From: Mesostigma viride
Lineage: Eukaryota > Streptophyta > Mesostigmatophyceae > Mesostigmatales > Mesostigmataceae
Assembly: GCA_009746045.1 (NCBI GenBank)
Contig: RPFO01000078.1
Span: forward strand, 1,397,107 to 1,461,106
Length of the DNA stretch: 64,000 bases
Reading direction: 5' to 3'
Below are positions 22,201 through 29,100 of the stretch, in pieces. Made by a program: the position numbers and the translations under genes. Under the pieces are notes generated by a model. It was not told where the DNA came from and searched no databases. It saw nothing but the letters and a program-made list of their open reading frames with translations. Positions within the stretch are counted from its first letter, which is position 1, and every line of letters begins with the position of its first letter.

Positions 22201-23708
22201 GAGAGGACTGGCTCACCTTGGAACGTTGTTCGGTTGGCCAGCGGTACGGTGAGGGGCATAATAGACCACGCGAGGACTGGCTCACCTTGGAACGTTGTTC
22301 GGTTGGCCAGCGGTACGGTGAGGGGCATAATAGACCACGAGAGGACTGGCTCACCTTGGAACGTTGTTCGGTTGGCCAGCGGTACGGTGAGGGGCATAAT
22401 AGACCACGCGAGGACTGGCTCACCTTGGAACGTTGTTCGGTTGGCCAGCGGTACGGTGAGGGGCATAATAGACCACGAGAGGACTGGCTCACCTTGGAAC
22501 GTTGTTCGGTTGGCCAGCGGTACGGTGAGGGGCATAATAGACCACGAGAGGACTGGCTCACCTTGGAACGTTGTTCGGTTGGCCAGCGGTACGGTGAGGG
22601 GCATAATAGACCACGAGAGGACTGGCTCACCTTGGAACGTTGTTCGGTTGGCCAGCGGTACGGTGAGGGGCATAATAGACCACGAGAGGACTGGCTCACC
22701 TTGGAACGTTGTTCGGTTGGCCAGCGGTACGGTGAGGGGCATAATAGACCACGAGAGGACTGGCTCACCTTGGAACGTTGTTCGGTTGGCCAGCGGTACG
22801 GTGAGGCACCGCAACTCAAACACGCTGAGCGCAGGCACAGCGCACAAAGCAACGGGCGACAGAAGACCACGGTAAAGTGAATAAAGCTCAGCCACACTCA
22901 CGAAGGCATTTAAGCGCACCCAGGATACTGCAGCTATAAGCTTCAGCTGGGGATGCCGTACGCCCTCAACCAGTTGCATGACACTATCTAGGCGAAATCT
23001 TCCCCTTTGTGCTATTTCGGGTATCTGCTGGGTGTGCCTGGCACCTGTGTCGTGATAGAAGACACAACCAGCCATTCATGGCCGATCAATCCGTGGAAGG
23101 CCAACACGTGGAAGGCCAAGGGACATCATAAAGTGCTCTAAGTTTCTACCAGGTGCACAGCGTGGGATGGTGACTGGCAGGCAACCTTCTCTTCTTGCCG
23201 GAGCGGTCCCATGGCAGATGAGATGTGGTTGGAACGCCCGAGGCACAAGCAAAGTATCACTCACTTATCGTGTGAACGTCGAAAGGTAGGGCTCAACCAC
23301 AGGTGCTTACGTCTTTAGCGGCGCAAACTGGGGAATGGCCCCGAGTCCCGTCAAGTCGATGCCCGGGAGATAGATGAGGAGGGGCGGGTCAGGGGGAGGT
23401 GGGCCCACCGCGGGGCACCAGAAGCGTGGGGCTACAGAACCACCGGTGTCATGCTGCCATCGCAGGTAATCTTCCATGCAGACTTCGCCCGCGTATCCTT
23501 TCGGCGCAATCTTTGACACAGGGGGGAGTCCCGAAAGGCCCGCAACCGTCACACCCCGCAGCTGGCGGGGGCTCCTAAGTACCCTACCATGGCGCTGCTT
23601 CGAAATTCTTGCACAAACCTTTCGGCTCCCTCCGGATATACTGAATAGCTGAGAATTACCGCGGAGAGAAAGGGGCGAAGCGAGCATGTCGACACTTTGG
23701 CATGCCAT
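10242..23708 (-). CDS. Phytyl ester synthase / DGAT-like esterase-acyltransferase, 8 exons, 3' end open
   Basis: Exons (minus strand): 23311-23708, 22769-22824, 18840-19004, 18031-18147, 14774-14886, 13591-13712, 12893-13001, 10242-12069. All introns are GT-AG and all joints keep phase, giving about 969 residues before an unresolved C-terminus. Plant members of this family esterify phytol or make triacylglycerol in plastoglobules. The N-terminus is Ser/Arg-rich, like a plastid transit peptide. Residues ~85-360 form an alpha/beta-hydrolase: LIYLPGIDLTGLG, CESFG with Ser179, VNPATS, Asp327 in STQDLLLPS, His356 in SSGHAALM. Residues ~361 onward form the acyltransferase half (EDGVDVLRIM, SPVFLS, IQGLAGVP, GLPLTPANCATLL), with long Ser/Thr/Gly insertions. 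The acyltransferase motifs look degenerate: the HX5D histidine is Ala and the PGG-R-E motif reads PPFPAHA. The start is the first ATG of exon 1. Introns 2-5 carry copies of their own 5' splice sites. Confidence 0.85.
11130..11225 (-). repeat. GGT/GCT microsatellite inside exon 8
   Basis: A run of GGT- and GCT-type triplets encodes, on the minus strand, a Thr-rich then Ser-rich tract inside the acyltransferase half of the esterase gene. It sits in a long low-complexity insertion between SPVFLS and IQGLAGVP, where relatives have only a short linker. Triplet periodicity keeps the frame. Confidence 0.75.
12130..12260. repeat. 15-bp minisatellite in intron 7
   Basis: About eight units of GGGGGCGATGAGAGG, with a GGGGTCGATGAGAGG variant, lie 60 bp upstream (in gene sense) of the exon 8 acceptor. 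The unit contains no splice site of the gene. Open frames over it are by-products of the repeat. Confidence 0.85.
13087..13123. repeat. Near-perfect palindrome in intron 6
   Basis: Two 18-bp arms (GTAGGGCGAGCCTGTGAA and its reverse complement) are separated by a single G. The structure could extrude as a cruciform, or fold as a hairpin in the pre-mRNA. It is neither a terminator nor a known element. Confidence 0.8.
14165..14830. repeat. Segmental duplication covering the end and 5' splice site of exon 5
   Basis: The stretch 14630-14830 (exon 5 end, donor and early intron 5) has a decayed second copy at about 14165-14615. On the minus strand the exon end GGTGGCCTGGTGCAG/GTGAGG is matched at 14560-14585 by GGTGGCCTGGTCCAG/GTCAGG. 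The following AGCTGGA..GTGAC..TCAAGCA.GTGACA blocks match too. A CCTCTC microsatellite (14285-14525) has expanded inside the second copy. Confidence 0.78.
14938..15085. repeat. 73-bp tandem duplication in intron 4
   Basis: Two copies of a 73-bp unit beginning GAAACTTGGCATTAGG lie directly next to each other, differing at about one base. They are about 50 bp upstream (in gene sense) of the exon 5 acceptor and contain no exon sequence. Confidence 0.9.
15398..18043. repeat. 37-bp minisatellite (~71 units) seeded by the exon 4 donor
   Basis: The period is 37 bp throughout. On the minus strand each unit reads CTGCCCTTTGTGG/GTAGGTG plus about 17 further bases: the first 13 bases equal the last 13 of exon 4, then comes the 5' splice site, then intron sequence. 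The first unit is the real exon 4-intron 4 junction (exon end at 18031). Variants (CTCTGTGG, CCTTGGTGT and others) nearly all keep GTAGGTG. Units form higher-order blocks: one marker variant (ACCAATTCACC) sits at 16204, 16611, 16870 and 17240, spaced 11, 7 and 10 units exactly. A 971-codon plus-strand frame across the array is a product of the repeat, not a gene. Confidence 0.93.
18180..18335. repeat. 20-bp GC-rich minisatellite in intron 3
   Basis: About seven imperfect units of GTAGGGGGCAGGTGAGGGCA lie just upstream (in gene sense) of the exon 4 acceptor. On the minus strand they are C-rich with CTCACC blocks and may extend the polypyrimidine tract of this acceptor. Confidence 0.8.
18801..18855 (-). 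repeat. Small duplication of exon 3 end
   Basis: On the minus strand the exon 3 end GTGCTCGTCAACCCTG/GTGGGT is followed about 35 bp later by GGGGCTCGTCAGCCCTG/GGAGCG. This is a decayed copy of the last ~14 exon bases in which the donor GT has been lost. Confidence 0.6.
19772..22807. repeat. 69-bp minisatellite, 44 units, seeded by exon 2 and its donor
   Basis: There are exactly 44 x 69 bp with no indel. Apart from one alternating site (GCG in 18 units, GAG in 26, plus strand) only a few single substitutions occur. On the minus strand each unit is 38 bp of the 56-bp exon 2 (encoding LTVPLANRTTFQ), the donor CAAG/GTGAGC, and 31 bp of intron. The outermost unit (22739-22807) is the genuine exon 2 end. 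The unit is divisible by three and free of stops in at least four frames, including the exon 2 frame, which explains the >1000-codon frames on both strands. None of these should be called a gene on its own. Confidence 0.95.
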
Positions 23709-23739
23709 CGTAACGGACCTACCCTCTGGATTCAAATGA

Positions 23740-24637
23740 GAATAACCGTTGTCTGAACGGCTTACGATGTTAAGTTGATGATCCGGACGACCACGCTGCA
23801 GTGCAAAACAATCCGGGCGGAGGAAACGGTGCTCCGAGGCAACCTAGCTGAAAGGGTTCCTAATGAGCAAAAACCTGTGGACATTGTGACACGCAATCCT
23901 CGATTTTACGGTAGCGCCTGGATAGGAACGCTGAATCTACTCTGCCAAGCGCGAAGGTAAAGATCAAACCATTTCTTTCTCCGCTCCCCATGGGTACTTC
24001 CGGGGCTGCTATTAGGAATTTGACGCGCCGGAGACGCTGGCGGCACCAGGCCAGCTATTTAATAACCAAGATCAGAAATCTTCTACGACTTCTAGCCTCC
24101 ACTTTGCCACTGACTACGTAAGCGCTCCAATTGCTGTGCTGATAAGATAGACTTCGGGAACTTAAATTACGCGGGTACAGTCAATTCACTCCCCAAATTT
24201 ATAATCGACACCGCAAGCTTGTCCGTTGTTCACGGTGGTCAAACCGAGTAAACGAAAGGAAGGGCGTGGTGTTGTGTTGTAAAGCCTATGACACTACTGC
24301 CATGCTGTTATCCGGGGTAATTTACGAGCATGGTGCACACTGCACAGTCAGCCAGCCGAGATCCCAGTCATCCCACCAAAAATTCCTGATCCACAAGTTG
24401 GCACGTCTTTTCCCGCCACGTTCGCACACAGGACTGCTGGATACTTCATGTAAATTTCTGGAAGTAGCTCTGTACCGTATTACCCACCAGGGAAACTGTA
24501 AACAACTGTTGTTGTAAGTTGTTGGGTCCCACGCCGCAGTTAGCAGCAGACAGTAAACAGCAGTCAGGCGTGGGAATCAACGTATCAATTCGCTGATACG
24601 TATTTCCCCTCTCACCTCTTTGGTCCATAATTGGCTA
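23740..24637. other. Intergenic, nothing recognised
   Basis: Between the start of the esterase gene (23708, minus) and the MITE at 24638 there are only short open frames without family resemblance. As the region upstream of the minus-strand gene it may hold its promoter, but no clear element can be named. Confidence 0.5.
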
Positions 24638-25097
24638 CCGTAGTGGTCAAAATCACTTTGCGACAAACCTACTTTGCGACCCCAAAACAGGGTGAAATTT
24701 ATAGTTTGCGACCCAAAATGAAGGCAAAGTTTTAGGTTTGCGAGCCCATCGACTTGTTTATGGTCAGTGGCAACTGGCAGGCACTCGATGTTGTAAATTT
24801 ATAGGCCAGCAGGCTGTCAAGCAGGCTTGACAGCCTGCTGGCCTGCCGGCCTCCCCGCTCTTCTGCCATCGTGCCAAGACAAGTGCACAAGCCTAAAACT
24901 TAGGCTTTCGCATGACAAGTGACAAAAGGCGCGAAAGTTTTGGCGCCACGCGTTCGTTCTACCTGTCGGCGTGCGGCACGGCGCAGGCGCGACGCGGTAA
25001 GTTTTGAACTTTGCGACCCAAAATGAAGCCCATGAAAAGTAGTTTGCGAGGTCGATTCGCAAAGAGGTTTGTCGCAAAGTGATTTTGACCACTACGG
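24638..25097. mobile_element. Mariner-like MITE with a palindromic core
   Basis: A 460-bp element has terminal inverted repeats of about 33 bp starting CCGTAGTGGTCAAAATCACT on both ends. It is flanked by TA on each side (24636-24637 and 25098-25099), as in the Tc1/mariner group. Internally TTTGCGACCCAAAATGAAG occurs twice in direct orientation. The core holds a palindrome with 19-bp arms (24803-24842). There is no coding capacity. Confidence 0.8.
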
Positions 25098-25099
25098 TA

Positions 25100-26192
25100 A
25101 TAAAAATATACCCATTTCCCCGAAAAAAAAATCAACGAATCAACAACAACAGCACCTGTAAGTGATGTAACATGCCTGTAAACTCCTGTAAACGTATACG
25201 TATGTTGTGTATGGCAAAGGTCCCAGCAGTCATGAAAGGCGCTCACTCATTGCGCCACGCAGCCCACGCTGCGCCTGTTGTGACTTGTGAGTGTTGTTTG
25301 CTGGCTGCTGTTCACCATCAGTTCACCGCTTTTTACAGTACGGCGTGCTAACTGCCTGCCGTACAACTCCCTCCAGGAAATGACTAGCCAACTCCTGATC
25401 GGGGTAGCCAAGCGCCCAAGCGAAAGCCTGTGAGCCGTTCGTTCCCGTCGTTGATTTGCAGCTCAGGTGGTGGTCGCTGACGTACGGAGTCAGATACACG
25501 TGTTATCGCAGGTTATCGCCACGGCGACCTTCCACGTCTGTCGTGCCATGCCACTTGCCAGTTGCCGACTGGCAAGGCCAGAAATCTCCGTAAAAAAGCC
25601 CCAATTCCGTCATTCCAGTCAGAGGTCAGTCCCGCCAGTCAGTCCGAATCCCCGGGGTATCCAGGTATTCGCTGGCGCCGACTCCCTTCTTCGGGAGTTC
25701 GGGAAGGCGAGGCAATTTCAACCTGGAATTGCCTGACAACGCCATCTTTGAACTTGTAAGCCATAAAATTCTACGCAGTACACCCTTACACCCTTCATAT
25801 TTTTACAACTTCAGGCAGCATTGATAAAAGCTACGTGAGATAGATTAACACTCTGGTGATTGTCGGACATTGTAAAGGCCGTTACCGGCTGGGCTATTTC
25901 ATCATATGTGGGAACGCGCAGGCCTTTGTGGAAGGGACCGCCAGACCCGGGCGGGTTGGCCATGGCTGACAATGCAACGCACGTGATCAGTCAGCCGTTT
26001 GTTTCAAGCAGGGCATTGAGTCCGCCGTGGAAGACTGCAGCATGGTTAACTCGAGCTAGCGGATAGATGGTCTCGCAAACGGCATTCCTTGCTTTTGCAA
26101 GAAGTACAAAATGCTGGGCCGGAGTGCATAGATCAGCCTTCCATAATCCGTGCCACATCTGAGATTCCCGGTGCTCTGTGTGCGTCTTCAGA
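25100..26192. other. Intergenic / 5' region of the TMTC gene
   Basis: No gene is recognised. Short frames exist but resemble nothing. This is the region upstream of the plus-strand TMTC gene; a CA-rich and generally AT-poor sequence precedes the ATG at 26193, and no core promoter can be named with confidence. Confidence 0.45.
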
Positions 26193-29100
26193 ATGGGTCG
26201 GCGGAAGCCAGCAGTCCGGCACAAGGACTCGGCGTCAGAAACCCGGCATGCCCATGACGACAACGACGACGCGTTCACAGGGAGCCCGCGTTGTTTGCCA
26301 CCGCATGCCAACGAAGGCGTCAGCATCCTCCTGTCCGTCTTCCTCTCCTCCCTGCTTGCATTGCTCATCTTCCTCCCGTCCATCGGCAACAGCGTGATCT
26401 ACGACGACATGTACGTGGTCAACAACCCGGACATCCAGCCGTCCCGCATGAGCTGGCGCTCGCTAATGACGCACGACTGGTGGGGCACCGTCCTCGACGA
26501 CCGGCAGAGCAACCAGCAGTGGCGGCCGCTGTCCGTCATCTCCCTCGGGCTCGACTTCTGGTTCTGGGGCTGCACAGAGCCCATCCCTGGCCGTACCGCG
26601 TTCGCCGGGGATGCGCGGGGCCCGGTAGAGAACCACGAGTGCCTGCGTGGTTTCCACGCGACAAATATAGCGCTGCACGCTGCGTGCACCGCGCTCGTGT
26701 TCCTGTGCGCGCGGCTCGTGCTGCGGCTCCCGCTTATCCCCTCCTTTCTGGCCGCGTGCCTGTTTGCCGTCCACCCGGTGCACAACGAGAGCGTCTCCAC
26801 CGCCTACGGCCGAGCCGACATGCTGTCGTTGTTCTTCCAAGGGTTTGCTATGCTCTACCACGCGGCACGGTTCGGACACACCAAGGTCAAGCCCTCGCAC
26901 TCGCCCACCTCGACGTCGCTGCTCACGACACTGCTCAGCCCGCCACATGGCAGCGGCCGGCCGGGCCACACACACCCCGTGCTGCGGCGCAGCGTGAGCA
27001 TGCTGCGGCGGCATTCACTGCTGGCGCACGTCAAGTCGTTCGTGTACGAGCTGGTCCACCCAGAGGTGCTGCTCTGCCTCGCCTCCTTCCTCACCAAGGA
27101 GTCTGGTGCGTGTCTGCTTTTGGTGGCTTTCGTGGTGTCTGAAATGGTGTCTGAAATAGCGGTGCCATTGGCAGTTTCAAATGGTGGTTGGAATGGTGGT
27201 TGGAATGGTGGTTGGCATGGTGGTTGGAATGGTGGTTGGAATGGTGGTTGGAATGGTGGTTGGAATGGTGGTTGGAATGGTGGTTGGAATGGTGGTTGGA
27301 ATGGTGGTTGGAATGGTGGTTGGAATGGTGGTTGGAACGGTAGTTGTAATGGTGGTTGCAATGGTGGTTGCAAAGGTGGTTGGAATCGTGGTTGGAATGG
27401 TGATCAGCAAAGTGGCCTAACTGGTGGTGGTAACAGTGGACCGCTCATGCTGGCAGACGGGCGGGCAAGTTTGAGTGGAATCAAGTAGGGCTACGAAAGG
27501 ATACTGTTGTCGCATTATTCAGGCCAGAGCCTGAAGCCTCGGCGCCCCCGCCTGCCAGGGCATCCCTGTCTCTGCGACGCAGCAAAGGGAAGCTCTCGTA
27601 TGTGCACAGGCTCTTCAAGTATGCACCATGGGAGGCCTGTCACAAACATCTTGTTGCCTCTAATTTCCCTTCTGTCACAAACATCTTGTTGCCTCTAATT
27701 TCCCTTCTTGACCTCGACTTCCAACCTTGGCCCCCCCGCCCCTTCCCCTCCCCCACCCCTTCCGCCACACCACCCCTGTCCCTGCGCAGGCATGATGACA
27801 TTTTTCACCATATTCGCCTGGGACCTCCTAATCCTGGACCCCGCCGTGGTGCTGGGCGCCGCGCCCGCCTCGGCCGACAAGTCCCACCCCCGCGCCATCG
27901 TGCCGGCCGGCAGCAACAGCAACCTTGGGCAAGTGGCGGGATCCGGTCCCCCCGTGCAGGGGAACTCCCCGGGGGCGCCCACCAGCTCCAGCAGCAAGTT
28001 GACTCGCGTGCTCGCGGGCGTATCCAGTGGCCCCGCGTACACATGGGTGGGCATGTTGGCCAAGCCCGCCGTCGGCGTGGGCATCGTCGTCGCCCGTAAG
28101 ATCCTGTTGAAGAAGTGGCTCCCCCCCACGGGCTTCATGGACAACAACATCAGCTTCTACCCGCCCTGGCCGCGCACGCTGTCCAACCTACACATCCACT
28201 ATCGCTACCTGGGCCTCCTCATCCTGCCCCTCTACCAGGCCATCAACTACTGCTACGACTCCATCCCCATCGTCACCTCCATCTGGGACCCCCGCAACCT
28301 GCTGTGGGTGTCTGCGTACACGGCGGTCCTCTCCCTCCTCTGGGTGTTCTGGCGCGCGCGCAACCACGTGGGCACATTCCTCATCCTGTGGGGCGCGCTC
28401 GTCTTCCTCCCCGCGTCCAACATACTGTTCCCGGTGGGGACCGTCATCGGCGAGCGGCTCCTGTACCTCCCGTCCGCGCCCTTCTGCATCCTCGTCGCTG
28501 TGTGCATCTACTGCGGCATCAACGCGGCGCCCTGGAGGGGTCCCTGCCCTGGTGCCGGCGGGGGCGAAGGCGACCCCGCTGACGCCCACCCCCCACGGTC
28601 CCCCCGCTCCGCCGACGCACGCACGTACCGCGTCAATGGGGCGGGTGCCGGCTGTGATGTCACGAATGCAGAGGGTTCCAGCGGTTCAGGGTATTCCGGG
28701 CACGCTAGAACGGGAGGGCCGGGCGTGGCCCTGGTGGCGCACGAAGGGGTCGGGGCCATGTGCGGGGATCCCTCCCTTTCGGTCGGCGGGTCGCCCTCCG
28801 CTTCGTCCTCGTCCGCACTGGTAGCCGTGTTGGTTGCCATCATGTCCCTCCCTGCGGCCATCTGGACGATCGTGCTGACGTGTGACGACCGCAGGTGCGG
28901 GCGGCGCCATCCGGCCGCCGACGGGCGCGGCTGGCGCGTGGCGCTTCTCCTGGTCATCATCGGTATTGCGGGCGCCACGCTGAACGCGCGCGTGCCGGAC
29001 TACCAGGACAACTATCACGTGTACACCGCCACGCGCAACAACTACCCGCGCAACGCGTTCGCCCACTACAACCTCGCGGTCGAGATGGACAAGCGGCGCG

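Noticed and set aside
15398..22807. CRISPR-like arrays
   Set aside because: Units are directly adjacent without unique spacers, no cas genes are present, and the locus is eukaryotic. The units match exon-intron junctions.
19504..23075. Four open frames of more than 1000 codons on both strands over the 69-bp array
   Set aside because: The 69-bp unit is divisible by three and stop-free in several frames. Only the exon 2 frame has meaning, as a possible splice-dependent extension.
22870..23075. Alternative exon 2 with RGRFRLDSVMQLVEGV
   Set aside because: It looked like the FEGLVxFVE motif, but that motif is supplied by exon 3 (GLMDVVVSELV). The 56-bp exon at 22769-22824 fits both sequence and phases better.
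27528..27640. Possible extra TMTC exon (ASLSLRRSKGKLSYVHRLFK)
   Set aside because: Direct joining of 27105 to 27790 gives the family motif KESG-MMTFF in correct phase, so an extra exon is not needed. It might be alternative, but nothing shows it.
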